Source: Corynebacterium sp. 122RC1
Lineage (GTDB): Bacteria > Actinomycetota > Actinomycetes > Mycobacteriales > Mycobacteriaceae
DNA: 64,000 bases
Direction: 5' to 3'
Assembly (NCBI RefSeq): GCF_024580955.1
Contig: NZ_JANIKD010000010.1
Location: forward strand, 1-64,000
A program made the position numbers and the translations under genes. The notes under the pieces are model-generated. The model searched no databases, was not told the DNA's origin, and saw only the letters and a program-made list of their open reading frames with translations. Positions 17,732-27,394 of the stretch are shown here, one piece after another. The stretch's first letter is position 1, and every line of letters starts with the position of its first letter.

Positions 17732-18737
17732 AGTCGCAGCCACCTGCCAGAACGTAGAAACCCGCGTGACCGGTGGCACCGTTGCGTGGGGTGTGAAGGA
17801 ATCCTGGCGTAAGTACATCTCCGGGCGCATCGCTCAAGGCTCCTGGACCACCAGCGGAACCGTCACCGAAAACGCGGAACCAAAGAACTCGGCCGCATAC
17901 CAGTTCCTGTTCGAGGTAGACCCAGCCACCTCCTCCGTGAAGGTTGATGAGCAGGGCAACATCACCGAAGCGCTGATTAACACCAAAGAATCCTCCATTG
18001 TGTTTGAAGGCCACCACGGCGCCCTGTACTCCCAGGTAATCTCCCCCTACCTCACCACTGCTGGTGACAACGTGAAGCTCGGCTCCTCCTACCTGGGCTA
18101 CTACGTACCAGGTAAGGGCATGACCGAATACACTCCAGAGGACCGCGTGCCAGCCAATGAAGTCACCGGTAAAGATACCTTCGCCGCTGCAACCGGCACC
18201 TGGGCCACCACCGGCACAACTCACACCCTGAACACCACCGGTGGGCGTTACACCGCAAACCCAGGCACCTCCTACAACCCGACCACCCGCGAGCAGGTTG
18301 TTGCCGGTGCAGACATCCTGTTCATGGGCATGTACAACGATTCCTACAACCCAGAGATCGACCCCGCTAACGTCACCATCACCACCGAGCAGGTGTGCCA
18401 GGATGCTCCAGTCACCTCGGAGCCCCCAGCTCCAGTGACTTCTGAACCGAGCACCTCCGCACCAGCGCCAGCACCAGCACCAGCACCGGCACCAGCACCG
18501 GCTGAGCCAAGCACCTCTACTCCAGCGCCAGCTCCAGCGCCAGCGCCAAGTGCTGATGCTGATACTGATGCTGATGCCGCAACCAATTCCGAGAACAGCT
18601 CCTTGCTGGGCAAGTTCGGATCCTTCTGGAACAAGCTCCTGGGCTTTGGCTCACTGTTCGGCCTGCTCACCATCTTGTTCCAGACTGCAAACCACCTGGG
18701 TTGGTTCAAGGGTCTGTTCGGTTTCCTGAGCCGCTAA
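17652..18737 (+). CDS. htaB: HtaB/HtaC-like haem-binding surface protein, one CR domain
   Basis: A 361-residue secreted, membrane-anchored protein. A signal peptide ends near AQAQT (about residue 25). One HtaA-type CR domain follows, opening with WGVKESWRKYISGRIAQGSW. Next comes a Pro/Ala-rich wall-spanning linker of repeated APAP units (about 260-310), and a C-terminal hydrophobic segment (FGLLTILFQTANHLGW) ends in LSR. In corynebacteria such proteins relay haem with HtaA. ATG 17652 was chosen for the GAAAGGA 12 bases upstream. Whether it is HtaB or HtaC cannot be decided from the sequence alone. Confidence 0.82.
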   Translation: MRMIAAPTSLALAATLLAAPMAQAQTEVAATCQNVETRVTGGTVAWGVKESWRKYISGRIAQGSWTTSGTVTENAEPKNSAAYQFLFEVDPATSSVKVDEQGNITEALINTKESSIVFEGHHGALYSQVISPYLTTAGDNVKLGSSYLGYYVPGKGMTEYTPEDRVPANEVTGKDTFAAATGTWATTGTTHTLNTTGGRYTANPGTSYNPTTREQVVAGADILFMGMYNDSYNPEIDPANVTITTEQVCQDAPVTSEPPAPVTSEPSTSAPAPAPAPAPAPAPAEPSTSTPAPAPAPAPSADADTDADAATNSENSSLLGKFGSFWNKLLGFGSLFGLLTILFQTANHLGWFKGLFGFLSR

Positions 18738-18865
18738 TGCCGCTAATGCTTTAGCACTCAGTAAGCCTCCCCAGCCTTCCACAACCCCCTTATCCAGCCC
18801 CGCCTTGCGTTTTGCTCACCCTCATGAACGTTTTCGAAGTTAATACTCAAGAAAAGGAACCCATC

Positions 18866-19522
18866 ATGACGAGCTCCCTGAGCACTCCCCTCCATGAGCC
18901 GTTGGCCACCGCACTTCGGGAAGAAACCGCACGAGCACACGAAACCGCAGAACACTCGGTGTTTATGAGCCGCCTCATGGACGGCTCCCTCTCCGCTCAA
19001 GCAGTAGCCGACCTCACTGCACAGTTGTGGTGGATTTATCAAGCACTTGAACAAGGCATCCGGCTAAACGCCGAACACCCTACCGTTGCTGCCGTGTACG
19101 ACCCGCGCCTCGAACGCACCACCAACCTGGAATCGGACCTTAAGGCGATGCTCGGGCAAGATTGGCGCGAACGCATCACCATCACCCAGGCCACCCAACG
19201 CTACGCGGATCACCTGCACAAAATTGCAACCTCCCCGCAGCGCATCGCCGCGCACCACTATGTGCGCTACTTGGGCGATATTTCTGGCGGACAGGTGATC
19301 GCCTCCCGCCTTGAAGCTCTCTACGGGCTTACCCCGGAACAGACGTCTTTCTACAACTTTGCCGCCATTGGCAAAATCCCGCCTTACCGCAACGCCTACC
19401 GCGAACGCCTCAACAGCCTCCACCTCACCGCGGAGGAACGCCAGGAGTTCATCGCTGAGGCAACGGCAGCTTTTGAGTGGAATACCGCCGTGTTTGCCTC
19501 CCTTTCCACCACTGCAAACTAG
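18866..19522 (+). CDS. hmuO: haem oxygenase HmuO
   Basis: A 218-residue haem oxygenase that opens haem to biliverdin, CO and iron, so that haem taken up by HmuTUV becomes an iron source. The proximal haem ligand is the His in RAHETAEHSVFM (about residue 25-30). The distal helix motif YVRYLGDISGGQ (near 133) is the family signature. The length equals that of the C. diphtheriae enzyme (215). ATG 18866 follows AAAAGGAA; an in-frame ATG 54 bases upstream is less likely. The 128-base gap after htaB probably contains its own promoter. The 3' end overlaps the convergent acyltransferase gene by 74 bases. Confidence 0.92.
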   Translation: MTSSLSTPLHEPLATALREETARAHETAEHSVFMSRLMDGSLSAQAVADLTAQLWWIYQALEQGIRLNAEHPTVAAVYDPRLERTTNLESDLKAMLGQDWRERITITQATQRYADHLHKIATSPQRIAAHHYVRYLGDISGGQVIASRLEALYGLTPEQTSFYNFAAIGKIPPYRNAYRERLNSLHLTAEERQEFIAEATAAFEWNTAVFASLSTTAN

Positions 19523-20519
19523 GGCTTTCCACCAGGGTGTAGCTCACATACGCCACCGCGATACTCAATGCCGCGGTGGCAAAGAGCACCACAAAAAACT
19601 GCCCTTGGAACACTCCAATGCCCATGAGAGGGAACACAAGAGAAAGCACAGGAATGTGCCACAAAAACAGGGAGTAGCTCCATCGCCCCACGGCCTGCAT
19701 GGGGGCGGTATCCAGCAGGCTAGGTGCCTTTACGAACACATAGGGGTACAGCACTAAGACTGTGAAGGCGGTGCCAGCCAACAAACGCAGCGCGAACTGC
19801 GGGCCGGTGGGGTGTTCCAAGCCCAGCGGCCCGTACCACTGTTGCCCCGCCACCCAGCACAGCAGCAGCGCAAGGCCCCAACACACAGGGCGCAGCCAGC
19901 GAGCCCCTGCGCTCAACTTTGCGGCATCCAGGCGTCCCTCCCACGCCGCCGCGTAGAGCCCAACCACAAACCAAGGGAGGTATGAGAATGGGAAAATCTG
20001 AAAATTGATCCCGCCCTCATCCGGCTCGAAGGGCCAGGGAATCAGCGCCCAAGCAAAACCGCCCAAGCCCAGCGCCCACCACCAGCGGCGCCAACGTATT
20101 ATCAGTGGCAACGCCAGATAGAAGGCCACTTCCACGCACAGCGACCACAAGTGCGTTAGCCCACCATGTAACCCGGAGGGCACATAAATTTGGGTAAAGC
20201 TCAAGGTGCTGAGCGTTGTCAGCCAGCCAGCCCCGAAAGCCACGGGAAAAAGCGCAAGCGTGAGCAGCACCATCACCCAGTACGCGGGTAGGATACGCAC
20301 GGCCCGGCGCGCGTAGTAACCCGTTGGGTTGGCAGCGTAGCTGCGTGCCAGCAGGAATGCGGAAAGGGAGAAGAATGTGGCTACAAAGAAGTCGAATCGG
20401 GTGAGAACTGCATTCTCCACGCCGGTTTGGAAGGCCACATGTGTGGTGAGTACGCCGAGCGCCGCCACACCGCGCAGTCCTTGGAGCTGCGGTAGGTACG
20501 ATGGAGAGGCTGATAGCAA
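19449..20519 (-). CDS. acyltransferase 3 family membrane protein, candidate trehalose-mycolate acetyltransferase TmaT
   Basis: A 356-residue polytopic acyltransferase-3 protein. The N-terminal signature LPQLQGLRGVAALGVLTTHV contains the family His, and the later LFFLWHIPVLS-like motif is present as SYSLFLWHIPVLS. Members transfer acetyl or other acyl groups to extracytoplasmic sugars. Its position next to DUF3068 (Rv0228 beside Rv0227c in mycobacteria, as recalled) matches TmaT, which acetylates trehalose mycolate before MmpL export; this identity is inference. TTG 20519 is preferred because GAGG lies 8 bases upstream; the long frame beyond it has no homology. Confidence 0.8.
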   Translation of the reverse strand: MLSASPSYLPQLQGLRGVAALGVLTTHVAFQTGVENAVLTRFDFFVATFFSLSAFLLARSYAANPTGYYARRAVRILPAYWVMVLLTLALFPVAFGAGWLTTLSTLSFTQIYVPSGLHGGLTHLWSLCVEVAFYLALPLIIRWRRWWWALGLGGFAWALIPWPFEPDEGGINFQIFPFSYLPWFVVGLYAAAWEGRLDAAKLSAGARWLRPVCWGLALLLCWVAGQQWYGPLGLEHPTGPQFALRLLAGTAFTVLVLYPYVFVKAPSLLDTAPMQAVGRWSYSLFLWHIPVLSLVFPLMGIGVFQGQFFVVLFATAALSIAVAYVSYTLVESPSLQWWKGRQTRRYSTQKLPLPQR

Positions 20520-20549
20520 CAGGTTTCCTCGAATTGATAGGTGGGTGGC

Positions 20550-21218
20550 ATGCGCCAAGGCATTATTGCATGTGTGACGGCTGGTGTGCTGTTTCTGTTG
20601 TCCGCGCTTGTCCCCGCGCTCACTGCAGGCATGGTGAAGCCGCTGCCAAAGGAGGCGAGCTTCGTGCAAGAAACGACGTCACCAAGTGGCGCCCACCTTG
20701 TCCGTTCCACTGAACTCACGGAAGATCCGGAGGATTCCGAAGCCGTGAACTCCCACGTCACTTGGGAGGTTGATGGCCAGGTGGTGTTGGAGGAGTTCGT
20801 CCCGCTGATCCGCGAGTCTTCCTTCCCCGTGCTGAATAATGCTGATGGCCGGCTGGGGCTATCCTCCTTCTTCCCAGTGGATACGGAACGCCGCAGCTAC
20901 CTTGTGTTTGACCCCAATTCGGGTGAGGAGTCCCCTGCTGACTACCTGCGTCAGGATGGGCAGTACCTGGTGTTCCAGCAGCCGGCGTCGGGAGCCGAGT
21001 TCACCGTTGAGCCGCGCACCGGAACCATAATCCAGCAGCGCTTCACTTTGGCTGGCCAGGAGTTCACCCTCCAGGCGTCCTCGTGGAGTGAGGAGCGGAT
21101 GAACCGTCATCTGGCGGCGCTGCAGGCTTCGAGGATTTTTGGGTTTGTTGCAAAGTACGCCGGTTTTGCCGCGTTGATTGGTGGCCTATGGCTCCTCGCA
21201 CGCCCCAAACGCTCCTAA
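20550..21218 (+). CDS. DUF3068 membrane-anchored protein (porin PorA family)
   Basis: A 222-residue protein with an N-terminal membrane helix (GIIACVTAGVLFLLSALVPAL), a beta-rich extracytoplasmic middle (about 40-190) and a C-terminal helix (YAGFAALIGGLWLLARP). This architecture is that of DUF3068, sometimes annotated as PorA family and conserved as Rv0227c in mycobacteria. The function is unknown, but the gene is fixed in the mycolate neighbourhood. ATG 20550 or GTG 20541 may start it. It overlaps the next gene by 31 bases. Confidence 0.82.
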   Translation: MRQGIIACVTAGVLFLLSALVPALTAGMVKPLPKEASFVQETTSPSGAHLVRSTELTEDPEDSEAVNSHVTWEVDGQVVLEEFVPLIRESSFPVLNNADGRLGLSSFFPVDTERRSYLVFDPNSGEESPADYLRQDGQYLVFQQPASGAEFTVEPRTGTIIQQRFTLAGQEFTLQASSWSEERMNRHLAALQASRIFGFVAKYAGFAALIGGLWLLARPKRS

Positions 21219-22546
21219 CCCTGAACGCCCTGGTTGCAGGGTTTTGCCTCGCCGCGCTGCTGTGGTGGCTGGCAACTCCTGGCATGTTAGGTCTGCGGGA
21301 TATGGTGGTGATTCAGCGCCCCGCGCTTTCCCTCGGCGCGTTGGGGTTTGGTGATCTCCCTGCGCGCAACGCGCCCCAGGATGGTGCTTTGGCCATCGCC
21401 GGGATGCTCTTCCCTGCAACCTGGGTGGCTAAGGCCTGCATCCTCGGGGCTGCGTGCGCTGGGGCCTGGGCTGCTTTTCGCCTCGGGCCAGTGGCGGTGG
21501 CGGTGACATTGTGGAACCCCTTTGTTGTTGAGCGCCTATTGGCCGGGCATTGGTCTTTGGTGATGTCCGCATGGCTCATCCCCGCGCTGCTGCACCCCAG
21601 CACCCTAGTGGTGTTGCTGGCGGCGTGGGCGTGCTCCATCACTCCCACTGGCACGGTGTTGGCGCTGGTGTTGTTGGTGGTGTGCAGGCGCTGGTTGGCC
21701 AGCGCTTTTTGCCTGCTGTGCAGCTTGCCGTGGCTGGTGCCCAGTCTCCTATCCACTCCTCAGACGAGCCCCACCGCCGCCTTTTTGGCGCACCCAACGC
21801 TGGCGTGGTTGAGCGGTGGCGGAATATGGAACGCAGAGGTCCGCGCAGAAGCGGGCTTGCTGGCCATTGCCTGCGCGCTATTGGCCGCGCTGGTGCTGTG
21901 GCGCGCACCAAGGGCCCTCCTCTTCCTGGCGCTTTCCGCCCTGGCGCTCACCGCCGTATTAGGCCTTGGCACCTGGTGGCAGATGATCCCCGGTGCGGGA
22001 ATGTTCCGCGATACCGCCAAGCTTCTCTGGCTGGTACTCCCGGCTCTCATTACCGGTGCGGGGGCGCTGCGCACGCGCGGTGTGATCGCTTTGGGCCTCG
22101 CCCTCACTTTTGCCCAAGCCCCAACCGCGCCTGCGGCGATGGGTGCGCTGCGAGGCATCCCTGAGCAGGACTGGCCGCGCTCTGCAGGGGACATTCTGAT
22201 TAGCACGAGCCAGGGTTTGGTGAACTACCATGGCCGCACCATGGTAGACCCACGCCTCAAAGCCAACCAGGCAATCGAGGCAGGTGCGCTCACCGTGGAT
22301 GGCAAGGTTATTGATCCCCCGACCCAGCGCTACCTGCAAGCACTCCAGGCCTCCCCGAGTGAACTGCGCGAACAGGGCGTGGGTCTTCGCATCAGTGGGG
22401 ACACGGTAGAGCACATCGGCGGGGTGTCCCCCAAAGGCTGGCGCTACTTGATTGGGGTTTCGCTCACTGTTTTCTGGCTGCTATTGCCGTTTGCCACAGC
22501 GCTCAAGATCTCCAGAAACTCTTGGCCAGTGCGCTCCCAGGAGTAG
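21188..22546 (+). CDS. polytopic membrane protein of the mycolate neighbourhood (Rv0226c-like)
   Basis: A 452-residue integral membrane protein with roughly ten hydrophobic helices and a C-terminal extracytoplasmic section (about 330-415) before a last helix (YLIGVSLTVFWLLLPFATAL). A conserved-looking loop WNPFVVERLLAGHWSLV (near 103) resembles those of GT-C-like proteins, but no glycosyltransferase signature is clear. It starts inside the DUF3068 gene, so the two are coupled. It ends overlapping the convergent GT4 gene by 103 bases. The place in the order matches Rv0226c. The function is unknown. Confidence 0.7.
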   Translation: MAPRTPQTLLTLNALVAGFCLAALLWWLATPGMLGLRDMVVIQRPALSLGALGFGDLPARNAPQDGALAIAGMLFPATWVAKACILGAACAGAWAAFRLGPVAVAVTLWNPFVVERLLAGHWSLVMSAWLIPALLHPSTLVVLLAAWACSITPTGTVLALVLLVVCRRWLASAFCLLCSLPWLVPSLLSTPQTSPTAAFLAHPTLAWLSGGGIWNAEVRAEAGLLAIACALLAALVLWRAPRALLFLALSALALTAVLGLGTWWQMIPGAGMFRDTAKLLWLVLPALITGAGALRTRGVIALGLALTFAQAPTAPAAMGALRGIPEQDWPRSAGDILISTSQGLVNYHGRTMVDPRLKANQAIEAGALTVDGKVIDPPTQRYLQALQASPSELREQGVGLRISGDTVEHIGGVSPKGWRYLIGVSLTVFWLLLPFATALKISRNSWPVRSQE

Positions 22547-23550
22547 CCAGCCGCACGCTCCCGTGCAAGCTCGCCGAGCCTGCGGCGCCGGGGGGCGTCG
22601 GCAAGCAATTCCCGCGTTTCCGTGATGAGCTGCACGGGGGTGTCCACGAGGATGCCGGTGTTGCCAACGGAATCACGAAGGCCTCCCGACGTCCGGTACC
22701 CCACCGTAGGCACGCCGTGCTGCGCTGCTTCAATTACGGCCAGGCCCCATCCCTCTTTGCGCGAAGGCAGCACGTGTACTGCGGCGCGGGAGAGCAATTC
22801 GTGTTTGCGTTGCTCGCTGACGTACCCGTGGAAATGCACTCTGTGTTCCAGGCCGCGCGCGTAGCTACGCAGGCGTTGCTCCCACCAGCCGGAACCCACA
22901 ATGTCCACGTGCAGGCCTTCGGTGGCGCTGGCCAGGTCAATCACATGCTCAAGCTGCTTGTGCGGCACCAGGCGAGACACCACGATCACGCGTTGCTTTT
23001 CAAGGTCAGTCTGCGCGGGCACCACGCCTTTTGGGATTGCCGAGATGCCATTGCGCACCACAGCGATCTGATCCGCGCGCACCCCGAGATCCACCAGCTC
23101 TTCGCGGGAGGCGCCGCTCACGGTCACATATTGGCTATTGCGGTAAACCCTTGGCGCTACCTTGGACTCCAGCCACCACCCGACTACCCGCAGCGGCCAG
23201 CCGGCCACCGGCCACTGTTCGCGGTGGCAGTGGTGGGTCAGCAGTACCACCGGGGTGTGGGTGAACAACTTGGCAAAAAATGGAATGCCATTTTGGGTAT
23301 CCACGATCACGTCTGCGTCTTTAGGAAGCGCCGCAAGTGCCCGCAGGTAGACGGTGTATTTGCCGCCCGCTCGCAGGAAACGCACACCATTGTGGGTGCT
23401 TTCGGCTGGGGCGCCGGCATACGCCGCTGTTTGGAAGGTCACCTGATGGCCATGTGAGGCGGCATACTGGGCAACCTGTTCAAGGTAGCGCTCGCTGCCG
23501 CCGCCCTGGGGATGCCCGGTGTCGCGCCAGCACAGCATGTGAATCTTCAT
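22444..23550 (-). CDS. GT4 family glycosyltransferase (Rv0225-like)
   Basis: A 368-residue GT-B glycosyltransferase. The N-terminal domain has the GGGSERYLEQVA motif common in GT4 enzymes. The C-terminal domain carries VVSRLVPHKQLEHVIDLA and the donor-binding segment LPSRKEGWGLAVIEAAQHGVP with the E-x7-E pattern. It is cytoplasmic and probably uses a nucleotide or polyprenyl sugar; the product is unknown. ATG 23550 (MKIHMLCWRD) is preferred over an upstream in-frame start. It is divergent from the methyltransferase gene with a 30-base gap, so the promoters must overlap. Confidence 0.85.
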   Translation of the reverse strand: MKIHMLCWRDTGHPQGGGSERYLEQVAQYAASHGHQVTFQTAAYAGAPAESTHNGVRFLRAGGKYTVYLRALAALPKDADVIVDTQNGIPFFAKLFTHTPVVLLTHHCHREQWPVAGWPLRVVGWWLESKVAPRVYRNSQYVTVSGASREELVDLGVRADQIAVVRNGISAIPKGVVPAQTDLEKQRVIVVSRLVPHKQLEHVIDLASATEGLHVDIVGSGWWEQRLRSYARGLEHRVHFHGYVSEQRKHELLSRAAVHVLPSRKEGWGLAVIEAAQHGVPTVGYRTSGGLRDSVGNTGILVDTPVQLITETRELLADAPRRRRLGELARERAAGYSWERTGQEFLEILSAVANGNSSQKTVSETPIK

Positions 23551-23580
23551 ATCGAACCCCCACAGTAATACGATGAGCCC

Positions 23581-24399
23581 ATGTCCGCCGCTTCCCACCC
23601 CGTACCCCCCACCGCTCGTAGGAACGCACGCACCACAGCGCGCCCCACAGCACGCACCACCGCATCCTTCCCGCGCACGGCCGCCTTTGCCACCCTAAGA
23701 CGCAGCCTCAGACTCCTGACCTCCTTCCGCCACGAGCAACGCTCGCCGGATGAGTTTTACCGGCCACTCGCTGCGGATACGGCGGCTCAGATCCACGCCA
23801 TAGCTGCGGATTTGGGCACCCAAGTGGGCAAGGTGCTGGACGTGGGCGGCGGGCCGGGGTACTTTGCGGCGGAATTTGCAGACTACATTTCCTTGGAACC
23901 CGACGCCGGGGAGATGCAGGCCGCAGGCATCTCACTCAGTAACGCGGTGCGCGGCACCGGCGAGGCCCTTCCTTTTGCCGACGCCAGCTTTGACACCGTG
24001 TTTTCCTCCAACGTTGCCGAGCATGTCCCCGACCCATGGCTTATGGCGCAGGAAATGCTCCGGGTGTGCAAGCCCGGCGGGTTGGTGATCCTGAGTTACA
24101 CGGTGTGGCTCGGCCCCTTTGGCGGGCACGAGACCGGCCTGTGGCAGCACTACCTTGGCGGCGAGTTTGCCCGGAGGCGCTACGTTGCCCGCCACGGGCA
24201 TGAACCCAAAAATGTGTGGGGCACCTCCCTGTTTGCGGTGAGCTGCAAGGAAGGCCTGCGGTGGGCGCGGCAACACGATGCGGTTCTGTGCATCCCGCGC
24301 TACCACCCCAGGTGGGCTTGGTGGGTGGTGCGGGTGCCGCTGCTGCGCGAGTTCCTAGTGTCCAACCTGCTGATCGTGGTGCGGGCACCAGGAAGATAG
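23581..24399 (+). CDS. class I SAM-dependent methyltransferase (Rv0224c-like)
   Basis: A 272-residue methyltransferase of the Methyltransf_11 type. Motif I is VLDVGGGPGYF (near 85), followed by an acidic residue in ISLEPDAGEM; the post-I region DTVFSSNVAEHVPDPWLMAQE matches ubiquinone/menaquinone-type enzymes. The first 45 residues are basic and Thr/Ala/Arg-rich with no domain, so the true start may be further in. Methylated substrate unknown; the position between the GT4 and pckG genes matches Rv0224c, which suggests a glycolipid target (inference). Confidence 0.82.
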   Translation: MSAASHPVPPTARRNARTTARPTARTTASFPRTAAFATLRRSLRLLTSFRHEQRSPDEFYRPLAADTAAQIHAIAADLGTQVGKVLDVGGGPGYFAAEFADYISLEPDAGEMQAAGISLSNAVRGTGEALPFADASFDTVFSSNVAEHVPDPWLMAQEMLRVCKPGGLVILSYTVWLGPFGGHETGLWQHYLGGEFARRRYVARHGHEPKNVWGTSLFAVSCKEGLRWARQHDAVLCIPRYHPRWAWWVVRVPLLREFLVSNLLIVVRAPGR

Positions 24400-24426
24400 G
24401 CGTGCACAAAGCGCCGAAAGCACACA

Positions 24427-24459
24427 AAACTGGCGCCCCCAATTACCTTGAGGGCGCCA
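24427..24459 (-). terminator. terminator of pckG
   Basis: Arms ACTGGCGCCC (24427-24436) and GGGCGCCAGT (24450-24459) are perfectly complementary over 10 bases. On the minus strand the stem is followed by TTTGTGTGC. It lies 16 bases after the pckG stop and may also stop readthrough from the convergent methyltransferase gene. Confidence 0.75.
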
Positions 24460-24474
24460 GTGAATCTTTGGCGG

Positions 24475-26298
24475 CTACTTCGCGGCCGCGACGCGCTCCT
24501 TGAACGCCTCAAGCTCGCGGTGCACCTCTGCAGGGACGCGAGGGCCGAGGAACTCCAGGTAGGCCTCGCCGTCTTCCAGGTCCTTCGCCCACTGCTCGGC
24601 GGGGGCGGTAAGGGCCTCGCGGACGTCCTCAATTGGCTCGGTAATGCCTTCGAGGTTGAGGTCCTCAGCGCGGGCGGTGTGTCCGATCACGGTTTCTTCC
24701 GCGCCTACCTTGCCTTCCACGCGGTTGATAATCCACTCCAGCACGCGGGAGTTCTCGCCGAAGCCTGGCCAGAGGAAACGGCCGTCATCGCCGCGGCGGA
24801 ACCAGTTCACCAGGAAGATCTTTGGCATGCGCTCGCCGCCAGCCTTACCCATTTCTACCCAGTGGTTGAGGTAGTCACCGGCGTTGTAGCCGATGAACGG
24901 CAGCATAGCCATTGGGTCATGGCGCAGCGCACCCACCTGGCCCTCAGCGGCGGCGGTCTGGCCAGAGGCGAGCAGCGCGCCGATCAGGGTGCCGTGGTCC
25001 CAGCTCAGGGTTTCCGTGACCAGTGGCACCGTGTCTGGGCGACGGCCACCGAACAGGATTGCGTCGATCTTGATGCCCTTTGGATCGTTGAACTCAGGTG
25101 CAGCGATTGGGCACTGGTCGATTGCCACGGTGTAGCGGGAGTTCGGGTGTGCGGCGTCAGTGCCGGACTCTGGGGTCCAGTCATTGCCAAGCCAGTCGAT
25201 GAGGTGTGCTGGGGCGTCGCCGTCCATACCCTCCCACCAGACGTCGCCGTCATCGGTGAGTGCCACGTTGGTGAACAGGGTGTTTCCCGGTTCCATGGTG
25301 CGCATTGCCATTGGGTTGGAGGCGTAGCTGGTGCCAGGTGCAACACCGAAGAAACCGTTTTCTGGGTTGAAGGCGTACAGGCCGTCCTCGTGGAGGCGCA
25401 GCCACGCGATGTCATCGCCCACAACCTCAGCCTTCCAGCCAGGGATGGTTGGCTCGATGAGCGCCAGGTTGGTCTTGCCACACGCAGATGGGAACGCAGC
25501 CGCAACGCCGTAAACCTTGCCCTCTGGGGAGGTGAGCTTCAGGATGAGCATGTGCTCCGCCATCCAGCCCTCCTCCTGAGCCATCACGGAAGCGATGCGC
25601 AGCGCAAAACACTTCTTTGCCAGGATTGCGTTACCGCCATAGCCGGAGCCGTAGGACCAGATCTCCTTGGTCTCTGGGAAGTGCACAATGTACTTTTCAT
25701 CGTTGCAAGGCCACGCAACGTCCTGCTCACCCGGAGCAAGGGGGGCGCCAACGGAGTGCAGGCAGGGCACAAATTCACCGTTGCCAAGCTTGTCCAGCGC
25801 AGCCTGGCCCATGCGGGTCATGATGCGCATGGAAAGTACAACGTAGGGGGAGTCAGTAAGTTGCACGCCAATCTTTGGATCCTCTGAATCCAGTGGGCCC
25901 ATGGCGAACGGCACAACGTACATGGTGCGCCCGCGCATCGCGCCGGAGAAGTGCGCACCGAGCTCCTCTTTCATCTTCTTTGGATCAGCCCAGTTGTTGG
26001 TTGGGCCGGCATCTTCTTCCTTCTCGGAGCAGATGAAGGTACGCGACTCCACACGGGCAACGTCGGATGGGTTGGAACGCGCCAAGAAGCTATTCGGGCG
26101 CTTTTCCTCATTGAGGCGAATCAGGGTGCCTTGCTCCACCAATTCAGCGGTGAGGCGGTCCCACTCCTCCTGGGAACCGTCAACGAACACTACGCTTTCG
26201 GGCTGGAATAGCTCTACGTTCTCCGCAATCCAATTGAGCAGCCTTTCATTCTCAGTTGGGGCGGTACCTTCGAGGCCCTTAATGGTCACGGCGGACAT
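24475..26298 (-). CDS. pckG: phosphoenolpyruvate carboxykinase (GTP)
   Basis: A 607-residue GTP-dependent PEPCK, which decarboxylates and phosphorylates oxaloacetate to PEP at the start of gluconeogenesis. The P-loop with the hyper-reactive Cys is [13 protein letters not shown] (near 270). The metal-binding kinase-2 motif is VGDDIAWL (near 295), and the PEP-binding [11 protein letters not shown] and guanine-binding [19 protein letters not shown] segments are intact. Length equals that of actinobacterial enzymes. It is monocistronic, ending at a strong terminator, with a 330-base promoter region upstream. Confidence 0.97.
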   Translation of the reverse strand: MSAVTIKGLEGTAPTENERLLNWIAENVELFQPESVVFVDGSQEEWDRLTAELVEQGTLIRLNEEKRPNSFLARSNPSDVARVESRTFICSEKEEDAGPTNNWADPKKMKEELGAHFSGAMRGRTMYVVPFAMGPLDSEDPKIGVQLTDSPYVVLSMRIMTRMGQAALDKLGNGEFVPCLHSVGAPLAPGEQDVAWPCNDEKYIVHFPETKEIWSYGSGYGGNAILAKKCFALRIASVMAQEEGWMAEHMLILKLTSPEGKVYGVAAAFPSACGKTNLALIEPTIPGWKAEVVGDDIAWLRLHEDGLYAFNPENGFFGVAPGTSYASNPMAMRTMEPGNTLFTNVALTDDGDVWWEGMDGDAPAHLIDWLGNDWTPESGTDAAHPNSRYTVAIDQCPIAAPEFNDPKGIKIDAILFGGRRPDTVPLVTETLSWDHGTLIGALLASGQTAAAEGQVGALRHDPMAMLPFIGYNAGDYLNHWVEMGKAGGERMPKIFLVNWFRRGDDGRFLWPGFGENSRVLEWIINRVEGKVGAEETVIGHTARAEDLNLEGITEPIEDVREALTAPAEQWAKDLEDGEAYLEFLGPRVPAEVHRELEAFKERVAAAK

Positions 26299-26632
26299 CG
26301 CATCTCCTGGTTAATCAGTACGCTGGCAGTTCTACATCACACAGCGTAACCATTCGTGCAACCATTCCATGTGGAATTTTTGTAACCCACATCACCTGAA
26401 CCGTTTTACCCCCGATCTCCTTGGTTTTTACCTCAATACCTACACCCCCGGCCAAAAAATCGCCCCACCCTATTGGGGGTGAAAGGAGTTCCACGCTACC
26501 CAATCAAGCCGGCACTCCCCCAACTCCTACCGCCGCGGTGAGGGGCGCGCCTGCGAGGAGCGCCTGCGGTCTGCGTCGGCACCTTATCGATCGTATTGCC
26601 CCTTGGGCCTCCTTAAAGGCAAGATAAGAGGG
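26299..26632. other. intergenic region between pckG and trmB
   Basis: This 334-base gap holds the divergent promoters of pckG and trmB. The first part is rich in C-poor stretches with several CACATC/GTAAC words (around 26335-26395), which could be regulator half-sites, but none fits a complete known operator. The second half is GC-rich and I see no gene in it. Confidence 0.5.
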
Positions 26633-27394
26633 ATGTCTACTACTGATAAAACCCCACGTTTCCAATCTGATTTCAACGAAGAATTTTCTAATGATTTGGA
26701 CTACCCGCGCCTAGGCACGGTGAGTTTCCGCCGCGGCACGCTCACAGACAACCAGCAGGCACGCTGGGACGAATACTGGCCGCAGCTTGGCAAGGAGCTT
26801 TCCGACGAGCCCCTGGACGTCTCGGCGTGGTTCGGCAGGACTGACGCCCCCACAATCCTGGAAATCGGCTCCGGCACCGGTACCTCCACCGCAGCGATGG
26901 CGCCCCTTGAAGCGGATACAAACATTATTGCAGTGGAACTGTACAAGCCTGGTTTGGCAAAGCTCCTCGGTGCGGTGGTGCGTGATGAGATTTCCAACAT
27001 CCGCATGATCCGCGGCGACGGCGTGGAAGTACTCGGGCGCATGTTCGGCCCAGAGTCTTTGGATGGCGTGCGAATTTTCTTCCCCGACCCCTGGCCAAAG
27101 GCGCGCCACCACAAGCGGCGCATTATCCAGTCCGGCGTGCTGAACCTGATTGCCAGCCGGCTGAAGCCGGGCGGCGTGTTGCATGTAGCCACTGACCACG
27201 CCGACTACGCCGAGTGGATCAACGAGCTGGTTCATGTGGAACCACAGCTTGAGTACATGGGCTGGCCGTGGCCTGAGTGCCCTCAGCTCACGGACCGCCA
27301 AGTGATCACCAAGTTTGAGGGCAAAGGCCTGGAAAAAGACCACGTGATCACTGAGTTCTTGTGGAGGCGCATTAGTGGAGGCGCAAGTGAGTAA
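26633..27394 (+). CDS. trmB: tRNA (guanine-46-N7)-methyltransferase TrmB
   Basis: A 253-residue SAM-dependent methyltransferase that makes m7G46 in the variable loop of tRNAs. The SAM site [17 protein letters not shown] lies near 73. The TrmB-specific motif [18 protein letters not shown] is near 146, and the C-terminal [13 protein letters not shown] follows. The ATG at 26633 is preceded by AAGAGGG; a start 30 bases upstream is possible. It overlaps the NYN gene by 8 bases. Order trmB-NYN-mmpL matches Rv0208c-Rv0207c-Rv0206c. Confidence 0.93.
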   Translation: MSTTDKTPRFQSDFNEEFSNDLDYPRLGTVSFRRGTLTDNQQARWDEYWPQLGKELSDEPLDVSAWFGRTDAPTILEIGSGTGTSTAAMAPLEADTNIIAVELYKPGLAKLLGAVVRDEISNIRMIRGDGVEVLGRMFGPESLDGVRIFFPDPWPKARHHKRRIIQSGVLNLIASRLKPGGVLHVATDHADYAEWINELVHVEPQLEYMGWPWPECPQLTDRQVITKFEGKGLEKDHVITEFLWRRISGGASE

